NCBI GenBank assembly: GCA_009885695.1 | Contig: VFKE01000056.1 | Span: forward strand, 1 to 64,000 | DNA length: 64,000 nt | Origin: Verrucomicrobiota bacterium | GTDB lineage: Bacteria > Verrucomicrobiota > Verrucomicrobiia > Verrucomicrobiales > Verrucomicrobiaceae | Direction of reading: 5' to 3' | Shown: piece after piece, positions 1 to 9,115 of the stretch | Numbering within the stretch: position 1 is the first letter of the stretch | How the letters are laid out: each line of letters opens with the position of its first letter | Position numbers and translations under genes: made by a program | Notes under the pieces: model-generated | Told to the model about the DNA's origin: nothing | The model's input: only the letters and a program-made list of their open reading frames with translations | Database searches by the model: none

Positions 1-163
1 CTGTCCACGGCGGATTTTGGCGTGGTGCCCCTTGCAAAATCAAGGGTTCCAGCGCGCAAATGCCGCGAAAATAGCTGAAAACTCGGTCGAGTAGCGAAAG
101 ACGGGCTAACAGCCTGATACTGAGCTGAGTGAACGGGACTTGAGCAGTCACCTTCCGAGTGAG

Positions 164-291
164 CGCCAGGGCGGTTTAAATAATTTCGTAGCCGCGTTCG
201 TAAGAACGCGGGAAATAGGCAGACCTCGTTGGCTGCCGTGGCTTCTTCCCGCACTCTTACGAGATGCGGCTACGTCTTTTATAAAAATGCT
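164..291 (+). repeat. REPIN/MITE-like element, copy 1 (GTAGCCGCGTTCGTAAGAACGCGG ... CCCGCACTCTTACGAGATGCGGCTAC)
   Basis: Near-identical inverted copy at 24030-24158; outer CGTAGCCGC/GCGGCTACG inverted repeat plus internal hairpins. Confidence 0.85.
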
Positions 292-370
292 CCAGGTGCG
301 TACGCCAGTGCATGATTTTAAGGCTATGGGCTGTCAACTGTTAGCCATCGACTTTCCTTTTAAGGTTGAT

Positions 371-514
371 TCAGCCCTTCTCAACAATGTCCAACCCGCG
401 CGTGTCTGCCATGATTCCAGCAGCAGCGCCACCGACGCGGAGGTTAGATTCACCATAAGCCTTGGAGAATAGGCTGATGGCCAGCAATGCAGTCAGAATT
501 TGTGTCTTCATCAT
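371..514 (-). CDS. Small (47 aa) putative secreted peptide; may be a chimera with a duplicated VWA-gene 3' fragment
   Basis: Reverse-strand ORF MMKTQILTALLAISLFSKAYGESNLRVGGAAAGIMADTRGLDIVEKG*, signal-peptide-like N-terminus; not in the supplied ORF track (short). Confidence 0.3.
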   Translation of the reverse strand: MMKTQILTALLAISLFSKAYGESNLRVGGAAAGIMADTRGLDIVEKG

Positions 515-589
515 CAGAGTGAGTGGGGGATTATTGGCGAAAAATATGAGTGTGTGTTTCAGGCCGCGCCTCGTCGTCCAATCAGCGAT

Positions 590-1738
590 TCAGTGCGGCG
601 ACTCCTTGCCATCGCCAAGCCAGGCGAGCGGCAGGCGCATGAAGCGAATCCACTCGCGGCGATGTTTCTCGCCGCCTTCAAAAATCACGCCGGCATCGCC
701 GTTGGGGAAGCGGACAAGGCCGGAGTAGGAAGATGGGCCGACATGGATCAACTTCTTCACCGGCCAGGTCTGCGCTTCGTCGTAGCTGATGCGGACGGTC
801 ATCTTCGTGCGCTCGACCGCGCCGAAAAGCGCGCCCGCATTGTCGGGGTTGGCAAACAGAATGAGGCTCCTGCCGTCCTTGTCCACGCTGCTGTGGCGCA
901 GGATGCTGGCCTGGCAGGGGCATTCGTTCAGCACCCGATCCCACGTGATTGATCCCCACGATTCGCCGCCGTCCTTGCTGATGGCCACGGCGCGGCAGCT
1001 TTGGCCGGTGCCCTGGCGCATATTCAACATGAGCCTGCCATCGGCCAACTCGACGACCTGCGATTCGTTCGTGTGGTTATCCACCGGCTTGCCCATGCGC
1101 CAGTTCTTGCCGCCGTCGTCGCTGTAGATCACGCGAGAGCGAAATCCCGTTTCGTTCTTGGCATCAAGCTTCTCCGGGCAGGTGTAACCGGGAATCACGA
1201 GCCGGCCCGACTTGGTCTGGATGCCGCAGCCAGGCCCCGGCACGAACGTCTCGTCATACGCCCCGATCTTGCCGCCGATGTCGGCAGGCGCGGACCAAGT
1301 CTGGCCGTTGTCGCGGCTGGAGAGCAACAGATGACGGTGATGTGCGCCATGCGTGCGCAGGTTGGTTTTGCGGCACAACAGGAAGACGGTGCCGGTGGTG
1401 CGGTCTGTCAGAGCCACCGGGTTCATGAGCGCGTCGGGTCCCTCGCCGCGCACCAGAACCTGAAGCGGAAGCCATGTCCTGCCCCCATCGAGGCTGCGCT
1501 TGAGCACCATGTCGGTCGGGCTGGCGTCGGTGATGACCTTCTTGCGCGCCTCGCAGAACACGAGCAACGCGCCTGAAGGCGAAATAATCATCGCGGGGAT
1601 GCGGTAGGTACTCACGCCATCCTGTCCCGCGACGAACACATTCGTCTTTGCTGGTTCCGATGGTGACACCGTCTCGGCGTGGAGCGCGGCCAGCGGAGCC
1701 AGCAGCAGGGCGGTGATGAGGGTGAGAGTGTGTTTCAT
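590..1738 (-). CDS. Exo-alpha-sialidase (BNR/Asp-box, GH33-like), secreted
   Basis: Signal peptide; YRIPAM (RIP motif); repeated Asp-boxes SLDGGRTW, SRDNGQTW, SDDGGKNW, SKDGGESW. Confidence 0.92.
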   Translation of the reverse strand: MKHTLTLITALLLAPLAALHAETVSPSEPAKTNVFVAGQDGVSTYRIPAMIISPSGALLVFCEARKKVITDASPTDMVLKRSLDGGRTWLPLQVLVRGEGPDALMNPVALTDRTTGTVFLLCRKTNLRTHGAHHRHLLLSSRDNGQTWSAPADIGGKIGAYDETFVPGPGCGIQTKSGRLVIPGYTCPEKLDAKNETGFRSRVIYSDDGGKNWRMGKPVDNHTNESQVVELADGRLMLNMRQGTGQSCRAVAISKDGGESWGSITWDRVLNECPCQASILRHSSVDKDGRSLILFANPDNAGALFGAVERTKMTVRISYDEAQTWPVKKLIHVGPSSYSGLVRFPNGDAGVIFEGGEKHRREWIRFMRLPLAWLGDGKESPH

Positions 1739-1765
1739 GATTTAGATAAAAGAACGGAATCTGGA

Positions 1766-1810
1766 CACCGGGCCGAATTGGCCCAGGGCGTGCATCGGAG
1801 ACGGCGTGGG
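1766..1810. repeat. 45-nt repeat copy 1 with palindrome GGGCCGAATTGGCCC, upstream of sialidase
   Basis: 38/45 identical by eye to 3472-3516; 28 nt upstream of the start codon. Confidence 0.7.
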
Positions 1811-1905
1811 AGGGGTAATCATAGGTGGAAGAGTCGCAGGATGAGAACTGACGGGAGGAGAAAAAGGCTCGATCAGATGGTAATTAAAGTGACAGGTCGG
1901 CAATC

Positions 1906-3432
1906 TTATTCCTCGAACCGCAAGGAATAGAGATCGGCATCGTTCATTACGACCCGGAGTTGGACGGTCTTGCCCGCCCAAGGGCTGACATCGGACCGGT
2001 TGCCCCAGGTGACGGTCCGATCGAGGGTGTCACCGAAGAGTTCGTCGCTATCGGCCAGCGCGTAGCCCGGCAGGGCGCGGCCGTCGGCATCCTGTAACTC
2101 CACCCGGAGCGTTCCCGCCGCGGACGTCGCGAAATTCAACGACAGGCGGCGGCCGGAAAAAACGAAGGGCGGCGTGTAAAACTCCCCGGGCTTCTGGCGG
2201 GCATGCAGCGAGACAAAGCCATCCACCCGAATCGTGTAGCGGCGCAAGGTTTGACCATCCTTCCAATGGCCTTCATTGGAATAGAAACTCAGTTCCGGCG
2301 GTGCGGTCCGGTCCTCCGCGGGAGTCTCGATCAGTCCGAGACTCTGGTAACCGTCGCCGTAGACCCAATTGTTGCTGCGCTCGGGTCCGGGGACGAGGAA
2401 GGTCTCATCCCACCGATGAAAAGTGAAGCCATCGCGACTGGTCATGAATTGCCCATCGGTGACGACCGTGCCATAACGTGGCGAAAATCTGCTCCGGCTC
2501 TGTCGGTGCACGGGATCGGGCAAGGCCCGCATCGCCGCGGGCGAAAATTTTCGATCCACGTAGCGCGTGGGAAATCCGACAAAGATGTCGGGCGCACGGT
2601 AGTAAGGTTCAACCTGGTTCGTGTACATCGCCTCGTCGGGCGAACCCGGGTACTTCAACATTTTGGCCTCGGTCCAATGGCGAAAATCTTTGGACGTTGC
2701 CACGCGAATATCGCGAATCCCATTTTTGGTATCTTTGGTCGAACGCCCGATCGGCTCATGGAACCCGCGGATGTAGCACCAGTATTGCTTACGCATCGGG
2801 TCCCAAAACGCATTGTTCTGCGAATCGTAGAGTCCTTGTTTCGCATCCATGATGGGCTGATCGGAAATGCGCTGCCAGTGAATCCCGTCAGCGGACTTCA
2901 TGCCCCAAAGCACTTGCGCGCCGCCGGCGGTGGTCGCCTTGTAGCGTTCCTCGGGTGGACAATCCGGGTTCAAATCCCGGAACGGCGTGAAGTTGTCCAG
3001 TTTGGGCTCCGCCCAAACCACGTTGTTGTGCTTGGAGCCCTTTACCTCGAAGAGACCGAGATCCGGTTTGGTCCAGTGCACGCCGTCTTTGCTTTCGGCG
3101 TAGCAGGCGTAGACTTCGGCGCCCCCCAATTTTTTGCCATCGGTCGACGTGAGTTGCGTGCCCATGTAGTACATCCGGATCGTGTCACCATCCCGAATCA
3201 GTCGCTGATAACCCGAGCCACTCCCCTCCCACGGCGCGTCATAGGTCATGACGGTTTCGCGTGGAGTCGGGGCGTGCAGTCGCAACTCAAGTCCGTCGCG
3301 CTTGGCAATCAGATTTTCGTCCACGAAAAGTGCGCGGCGGTTGCCGAGTTGGTAGGGAACTTGCCCATGGCCCATGAGCGAGGCCGCCGATGTAAGCGCG
3401 AGGCAACAGAGCGATGGTATTTTTGAGGTCAT
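1906..3432 (-). CDS. Secreted glycoside-hydrolase-like protein (beta-propeller GH32/43-type)
   Basis: Signal peptide-like N-terminus; repeated W/D-rich blades (FWDPMRKQYWCYIRG, ATSKDFRHWTEA, SRDGFTFHRWDE). Confidence 0.6.
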   Translation of the reverse strand: MTSKIPSLCCLALTSAASLMGHGQVPYQLGNRRALFVDENLIAKRDGLELRLHAPTPRETVMTYDAPWEGSGSGYQRLIRDGDTIRMYYMGTQLTSTDGKKLGGAEVYACYAESKDGVHWTKPDLGLFEVKGSKHNNVVWAEPKLDNFTPFRDLNPDCPPEERYKATTAGGAQVLWGMKSADGIHWQRISDQPIMDAKQGLYDSQNNAFWDPMRKQYWCYIRGFHEPIGRSTKDTKNGIRDIRVATSKDFRHWTEAKMLKYPGSPDEAMYTNQVEPYYRAPDIFVGFPTRYVDRKFSPAAMRALPDPVHRQSRSRFSPRYGTVVTDGQFMTSRDGFTFHRWDETFLVPGPERSNNWVYGDGYQSLGLIETPAEDRTAPPELSFYSNEGHWKDGQTLRRYTIRVDGFVSLHARQKPGEFYTPPFVFSGRRLSLNFATSAAGTLRVELQDADGRALPGYALADSDELFGDTLDRTVTWGNRSDVSPWAGKTVQLRVVMNDADLYSLRFEE

Positions 3433-3471
3433 GGAATTTTTGTTTTTCCTGCTAAGAAATTAATTTCGTGG

Positions 3472-3516
3472 GCGCCGGGCCGGAGTGGCCCAGCGCGTGC
3501 ATCTGAGACGGGGTGG
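3472..3516. repeat. 45-nt repeat copy 2 with palindrome GGGCCGGAGTGGCCC, upstream of the second glycosidase-like gene
   Basis: See 1766-1810; about 40 nt upstream of start codon at 3432. Confidence 0.7.
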
Positions 3517-3759
3517 AAAAATGCAGAATGTGGAATGACGAATCATCCCGGCTATGGCACTTTTGTTGCCTGATCTGTCGTAGTGGCGGTGGGTTGTGCC
3601 GGGTTTTATGTCGCAGTTTCAACGGGCTGAGCATACCTTTGCTGTTCGTCGTGCCAACTTTTTATTGGCAGCGGGTTTGCCACGTTTCAGGCTTGAGGCT
3701 GGAGACCGCAGGCGGATGCGTTGGCCCAATTTCAACAGGTGAGTCTCGAATTTCAGTCG

Positions 3760-6297
3760 TTATGCCGCCCTTCTCAGCCATGTCCAACCCGCCCTCGTCT
3801 GCCACGCTTCCAGCAGCAGCGCCACTATCAGGGCTATGAGCAGCCACCGCTGCACGTCGCGCCAGGCGGGCGGACGCGGCGCGCGCCACACATCGCTCAA
3901 GTCCACGCGCTCAGCACCGCCGCTGCGGACGCTGGCATCCCGCAGCTCATCCAGTCGCGTCCTGTCGAAACTCCACTCCGGATTCGTCACCGCATTCACG
4001 GGACCGAGGGAAAGCGCCGCATCACCGATCTTTACAGCACCGCGCAAATACTTGTCGCCCTCGAGCTCCAACACCGCGCGGTAATGCCCCGGTGCCAGCC
4101 GCTCCCAAGGCACGGCACGCAATTTTCCATCACTGCCAGAGGACACGACCAGTTCCGGCGCGTGCGCGGCAATACGTTCGCTCCAACTTTCGTCATAAAA
4201 TAAATCCGCTTTGAGCTGGCTGCCATCGAGCGAGGTTTTCAATCCGAGACCCGCCGGAAGCTGGTTGCCCATGAGCCAGCGAGCCAGGCTCTGCGTGAAA
4301 CCGCCGTAATTTTTCCATCCGCGTGTCAATGAGGAAAAATCCCCGCCCATGGGAAAAGCCACCGTGGCCACCCGTCCCGTGCCGCGCTGCCAGAATGCCA
4401 TCAGCGGCGCGGCGTATTCATCGCCCGTGATCGCAGCCTGCGTCGCACCGGGTCGCAAGTAACACAAATTGTAACCGTCGATCTTCTTCAGCCAGTCCAT
4501 CGGTGCCGCCGCCATCTCCAGCCATCCAGGCGTGCTTTTCAACTCCACCGGCTCCTCGATAAATGCCGAGCGCGCTACGCTCACTGTCTCCTGAGCGAAC
4601 AGCGCAGGCAGCTCGTTCGCATCCGCATTAAAAAATATTCGTCCGCCGCCGCGCTTGGCCACGTCCTTGAGAAAATCCGCATCACTGTCCTTCTCGGAAC
4701 CGAGACCGATGACGCTGACTGTGCATTTTTCCTTCTGCATCTCAGCGAGCAATTTCACATAATCGCCCGGCTCTTCTGCATCCGCCGCGTCTGCAAATAA
4801 GATGATGTGTCTCTGGCCGACCGATGCAGGCTTGAGGATATCCCAGCCAGCTTTTAATCCGGTATAGACAAAAATTCCACCGCCCATGCTCTCCACTCGT
4901 CGCGCGGAATTCTGCAATGCACCTCGATTCGGGCCGACCTGCACCAGAGGCGACAGCGGGTGCGCCGCGCTGTCCACGGGAATGATCGAGATGAGATCGT
5001 TATCGCCGAGCAATCCGATCGCGCGCGCCGCGCCCTCGTCCGCCAGATCCATCTTGTGCAACGTGGCGCCGGGCACAGTCATCGACATGCTGCCGGAGCG
5101 ATCCATCACGATGGCCATCGCCACCGCCAATTTCCGGTGCTCCTGCTTCAGTTCCATGCTCACCGGCAGCAGCGGTTCCACGGAGGAGCCAAACCATCCG
5201 CCCGCGGCAAAGCTCGTCTTCCCGCCAATCATCGCCAGTCCCCCGCCCTGCTGGTTCACGAAGAAATCCAACCCCCACACAAACTGGGGATCGAGCTTGT
5301 AAACGGGCACGTTGTTCAGCACCACGACCTTCGCGCCGCTTAACGAGCCCACATTGATCGCGCTCAAATCCGTGACCACGCCCACGTCGAAACCCTGCGC
5401 GACCAGAGCCTCGCCCAGCGGATCATTTTCATAAGATGTCACCAGCAACACCCGGGGCCCACCCTGCACTTCTGTCCATTGCGACGCCGTGTTGTTGCCG
5501 GGCACCGAGTCATCCGCCGGGATCAACCGCACTTCGTAACGATACGCACCAGGCGATGCCAGCCGGTCAGTGAACCGCAATCTTCCCACACCTGCTTCGA
5601 CCGGCGCTTCGCGGCGACCGATGCTCTGTCCATTCCGAAACAGCTCCACCGGCACCGACGCATCATGACCGCCGAGCACCACCACTTCGCCCAGCATCGC
5701 CTCGCGCAACTGCACGCGCCGCGGCAGCACGAACGCGCCAACGCGATAGTCATTCGTCGAATCGCGCGGCGGCAGCCGGTAGTCGAGTGGCACACTTTGC
5801 TTCATGAGCTTCTCCGCCAGTCCGTCGAGCGGTTCCGTGGAAAAGCCATCCGTCAACGCCAGCACCCGCGCCGCACGATCCGGCGACATCTGCGCCAGCG
5901 CAAAGGCGGCCGCAGAATTCAAACGGGTGGCGTTGCGCGCGCCATCGAATTCCGCTCCGTTGGCACCGGAACGAATCAGGGCGCCGCGCTTCACCGATTC
6001 CGCTGCAAAATCGATCAAGAACAAACGGTCGGATGCACCCTTGGATTTTTCCAGAATCGTTTCCCACTCTGCCAGTCGCGGCTGCAATAAATCTTTCGCT
6101 GAATCCGAATGATCCACCAGCACCCAGAGGTCAAGACCATCGCCCGAGCGCCGCAATTGTGGTCGCGCCAACATCAGCACCAGCAGCAAGAGGCACAGAA
6201 CCCGAAACGGTTTCTCCAGCCGCATACCGCGCCAAAACCATCCCGCCGCCGCCAGCAGTGGCAGAAGGAGAAACCATTCGGGTGAGGCGAAGCGCAT
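3760..6297 (-). CDS. VWA-domain membrane protein (BatA-like)
   Basis: N-terminal TM helices; VAMAIVMDRSGSMS (MIDAS) VWA domain; C-terminal TM LLIALIVALLLEAW. Confidence 0.8.
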   Translation of the reverse strand: MRFASPEWFLLLPLLAAAGWFWRGMRLEKPFRVLCLLLLVLMLARPQLRRSGDGLDLWVLVDHSDSAKDLLQPRLAEWETILEKSKGASDRLFLIDFAAESVKRGALIRSGANGAEFDGARNATRLNSAAAFALAQMSPDRAARVLALTDGFSTEPLDGLAEKLMKQSVPLDYRLPPRDSTNDYRVGAFVLPRRVQLREAMLGEVVVLGGHDASVPVELFRNGQSIGRREAPVEAGVGRLRFTDRLASPGAYRYEVRLIPADDSVPGNNTASQWTEVQGGPRVLLVTSYENDPLGEALVAQGFDVGVVTDLSAINVGSLSGAKVVVLNNVPVYKLDPQFVWGLDFFVNQQGGGLAMIGGKTSFAAGGWFGSSVEPLLPVSMELKQEHRKLAVAMAIVMDRSGSMSMTVPGATLHKMDLADEGAARAIGLLGDNDLISIIPVDSAAHPLSPLVQVGPNRGALQNSARRVESMGGGIFVYTGLKAGWDILKPASVGQRHIILFADAADAEEPGDYVKLLAEMQKEKCTVSVIGLGSEKDSDADFLKDVAKRGGGRIFFNADANELPALFAQETVSVARSAFIEEPVELKSTPGWLEMAAAPMDWLKKIDGYNLCYLRPGATQAAITGDEYAAPLMAFWQRGTGRVATVAFPMGGDFSSLTRGWKNYGGFTQSLARWLMGNQLPAGLGLKTSLDGSQLKADLFYDESWSERIAAHAPELVVSSGSDGKLRAVPWERLAPGHYRAVLELEGDKYLRGAVKIGDAALSLGPVNAVTNPEWSFDRTRLDELRDASVRSGGAERVDLSDVWRAPRPPAWRDVQRWLLIALIVALLLEAWQTRAGWTWLRRAA

Positions 6298-6300
6298 GGG

Positions 6301-6372
6301 AATCAGTGGTCAGTAGGTCAGTAGGTCAGTGCGTCTGTAAATCAGTAAATCAGTAAGTCAGTAAGTCAGTAA
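6301..6372. repeat. Octamer tandem array (GTCAGTAN)x9
   Basis: aatcagtg gtcagtag gtcagtag gtcagtgc gtctgtaa atcagtaa atcagtaa gtcagtaa gtcagtaa. Confidence 0.9.
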
Positions 6373-6392
6373 ACGGTGAGATTTGTCGGAGG

Positions 6393-8234
6393 TCAGGCTT
6401 TCACATACTGACGCACTGATTCACTGACTACTGATTTACCGGTTCTCGTCCCGCGCCACGCCCATGCGCCGATGAAGCACGCGACGAGCGCCAGCATCCA
6501 CAGCGGCGTCCATGGATCAGCCTCGCTCTGCTTCAGTGCCGTCTCGATCCGTCGCTGCTTCGAAGTGTCGAGCGACTCCGCATCTCGAAAGTCCGCTTCG
6601 CGAATATCGGCAAAATGCGCCGCGCCGCTGATCCATATTTTATCATCCTCCAGCACTTCAAAAAATCCCGGACGCTCCGGCGCGCGACCCTCAAACATAG
6701 TCGTCGCCCCATTCACACGCAGTTCCACTTTTGCCTCCTGCCTCCTGCCTCCTGCCTCAATTCTCTGCGCGACCTCAAAATTCCCCGCCCATGGTTCCGC
6801 CTTGCGCTCCCGCACCATCTCGACAAAGCGCTGCAACATCACCGGCAGCGCTGGCACCCGGGCAGCATTGGATTGCGCGAGATCCCAATTCAAAATGAGC
6901 CGCTGTATTTGTCTGCCGTCTGCGGTCGCGCCCGGACGCAACAATGCGAGTGCGCGATTCCCCTTCCACAAGAGTGGAATGTCACCGTCTCCCATCGTGA
7001 GTTCCAGTGGCCGTCCACTCAACAGACCCGACCAAGCCAGATCGCGCGTCAGCCGGTGATCCTCCGCCGCCACCCACGCCGGATCCAGCGCACCGTTCTC
7101 TCCCAGTGAGCCACCTAGCTGCACGGCATCGCTGCCCGGCGCGTTGCCCAGTTCGTCGACCACGAAATCAGGCGTGAGCGATCCCAGCTCCACGCCATCG
7201 AGCGCCGCGAAAATTTTCTTCATTAATTCACCTGAAGCACCCGGCGCTCGCACGGCTGCATGCACGATGCGCGGCTTCGGCTTCTGCAACGGCAGCCTAT
7301 CATCCCACGTGAATTTATCAGCGCCGAGCACGAGCGTCACTCGCTCCACATCCGGCGGCAACTCACCTTGCAACGCAATCGTCTGCCCCGGTTCGATGGT
7401 GAATTTATGTTTTCCTTTTCCGCCTTCCGCCTTCTGACTTCCGCCTTCCTCTTCCATCCACCACTCCCTTTCCTGCGTCTCGCGTCCGTAATTTTTCACC
7501 AGCGCGCTCCAATAAGTAGCCGGGGCACCCCGTGATCCGTCATCTTGCGAAACCTGATTCCGCTCACGGAGTGAACGGCCCACACTGGCCTCGCCACCGG
7601 CAAAGCCGACGTTCTCAATTAGTTCACCCGCTGACATTAAAGCCACGTCCGCCGACACTTCCGTCTTGCGGTCGGTGACGAAGATCACGATGCCAGCGCT
7701 GCTCCGAACCAGTCCGCGCCCGGTGAGCAGTGCGGCATCAGGCGCATGTGCCCCCTGCGTCGGCTCCCATTTGTCGAACGCCTTGAGCAACTCGCCGGTT
7801 TCCGATCCTGCATAGAGCCGTGGCTTGCGCGGGCCGGATTCCAACAGATGCCAGTCAGTGTGTGCCGCCGCACCCGGCCAATGCGATAACTTATTCTGCA
7901 ACAGGGCACGCGTCTCTTTTTTGAAAGCACTCATGGAAACAGAACTGTCCAGCACCACCACCACGGTCTGGCGCGAGTCCTGGCGAATCCACCGCGGCTC
8001 GGCGAGCAGCCAGGCGATGATCGTCACGGCGAGCAATTGCAACCAGAGCGGCACCGAATGGCGCAGGCGTTCCAGGCGCGCGCCGCCCACACTCTCCGGC
8101 TTGACACGATCCAGCAGAAACAAGGTGCTGCTGCGCACCTTGCGGGATTGTTCCTGCAAAAAATGAATCAGCAGCACCAGCGGAATGGCGGTCAGAGCCC
8201 AGAGACCGGCGGGATTGGCGAGAATGAGGCGCAT
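6393..8234 (-). CDS. BatA N-terminal/VWA-like membrane protein
   Basis: N-terminus NPAGLWALTAIPLVLLIHFLQ typical of BatA; VVVLDSSVSMSAFKKETR VWA-like motif; C-terminal TM. Confidence 0.75.
   Translation of the reverse strand: MRLILANPAGLWALTAIPLVLLIHFLQEQSRKVRSSTLFLLDRVKPESVGGARLERLRHSVPLWLQLLAVTIIAWLLAEPRWIRQDSRQTVVVVLDSSVSMSAFKKETRALLQNKLSHWPGAAAHTDWHLLESGPRKPRLYAGSETGELLKAFDKWEPTQGAHAPDAALLTGRGLVRSSAGIVIFVTDRKTEVSADVALMSAGELIENVGFAGGEASVGRSLRERNQVSQDDGSRGAPATYWSALVKNYGRETQEREWWMEEEGGSQKAEGGKGKHKFTIEPGQTIALQGELPPDVERVTLVLGADKFTWDDRLPLQKPKPRIVHAAVRAPGASGELMKKIFAALDGVELGSLTPDFVVDELGNAPGSDAVQLGGSLGENGALDPAWVAAEDHRLTRDLAWSGLLSGRPLELTMGDGDIPLLWKGNRALALLRPGATADGRQIQRLILNWDLAQSNAARVPALPVMLQRFVEMVRERKAEPWAGNFEVAQRIEAGGRRQEAKVELRVNGATTMFEGRAPERPGFFEVLEDDKIWISGAAHFADIREADFRDAESLDTSKQRRIETALKQSEADPWTPLWMLALVACFIGAWAWRGTRTGKSVVSESVRQYVKA
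6404..6435. repeat. Inverted counterpart of the octamer array, in the 3' coding end of the upstream gene
   Basis: catactga cgcactga ttcactga ctactgat. Confidence 0.75.
6732..6759. repeat. Heptamer tandem array (TGCCTCC)x4 in coding sequence
   Basis: tgcctcc tgcctcc tgcctcc tgcctca. Confidence 0.9.
7415..7456. repeat. Heptamer array in coding sequence (consensus GCCTTCC)
   Basis: cttttcc gccttcc gccttct gacttcc gccttcc tcttcca. Confidence 0.85.
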
Positions 8235-8258
8235 GATTCAGAAACGATGTTGATCGAA

Positions 8259-8972
8259 TCACCGTGGAAGTTCACCCGGCACAGGGCGGTCCTTGATGCC
8301 CAGGGCGCGCTCGAGTTTCTGCTCGATGAAAAGCGCCTGATCATCAGACGTCCCGGTGCTCAGCAGTTTGCGCGTGGCGCCTTCATGCATGACCGCCCAC
8401 ACTTCGTAAGAAACGCTGGAACCATTTTTGCCCTGGCTCGTTTTCAACTTGCAAAAGAGCTGTTCGATTTCCGATTCCGCGAGTTCCACGCCGCCCCGCC
8501 ACGGCAACGGCCCGTGCCCAATCCTCAAGCTGCCCTGCCCCGCGATCATGACCGTGCGATTAAAAAGCGTCGCTAGGACATAATAAGTCAACCCCACCCC
8601 GACCGCGACATGCGCGATGGGAAAAACCACCATGATCCATGGTGCGTTACCGGATAAAGCCATGCTGTACCAGAACACAAGGAATGCGTCCCACGCGATG
8701 CAGAACGGAATCAGAAAATAGACGATCGCGCTGAACCAGCGCCGGGTGACGCTGATGCTTCCTCCGCGTTCTTCCACCGTCAATCCCGGCGGCAACGGAA
8801 CCTCCGGCCGCGGGCGAAACCCCGGCTCACCCCGCGCCTGATCCATGACACTCGGCAGCGTGGACAAAACCTTGCAGTAGCTGCACTTGATAATGCCTGT
8901 CGTGGTATCGATATCATCCGTACTTAATACGGAACCGCAGTTCGGGCATTTGAGTGCGACGGGAGTGGACAT
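8259..8972 (-). CDS. Zinc-ribbon membrane protein of unknown function
   Basis: CPNCG...CSYC zinc ribbon, then two hydrophobic segments; likely start MSTPVALKCPNC. Confidence 0.6.
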   Translation of the reverse strand: MSTPVALKCPNCGSVLSTDDIDTTTGIIKCSYCKVLSTLPSVMDQARGEPGFRPRPEVPLPPGLTVEERGGSISVTRRWFSAIVYFLIPFCIAWDAFLVFWYSMALSGNAPWIMVVFPIAHVAVGVGLTYYVLATLFNRTVMIAGQGSLRIGHGPLPWRGGVELAESEIEQLFCKLKTSQGKNGSSVSYEVWAVMHEGATRKLLSTGTSDDQALFIEQKLERALGIKDRPVPGELPR

Positions 8973-9115
8973 TATTTGGAAGACTGGCGGCACATAAGAT
9001 GATTTTCACGGCGAGGCAAGACGCGCGAGCAGGCGATTGGTCCGGGCTTTGCATGACAGGCGAACCAAACGCGGCTAACAATCGCAACTCCATCATGGAG
9101 TCGTCCATTTTCCCC

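Noticed and set aside
2203-3426. 407-aa plus-strand ORF
   Set aside because: Antisense to the secreted GH-like gene, which has a signal peptide and propeller-like motifs.
6301-6372. CRISPR-like array
   Set aside because: 8-nt direct units without spacers; not CRISPR architecture.
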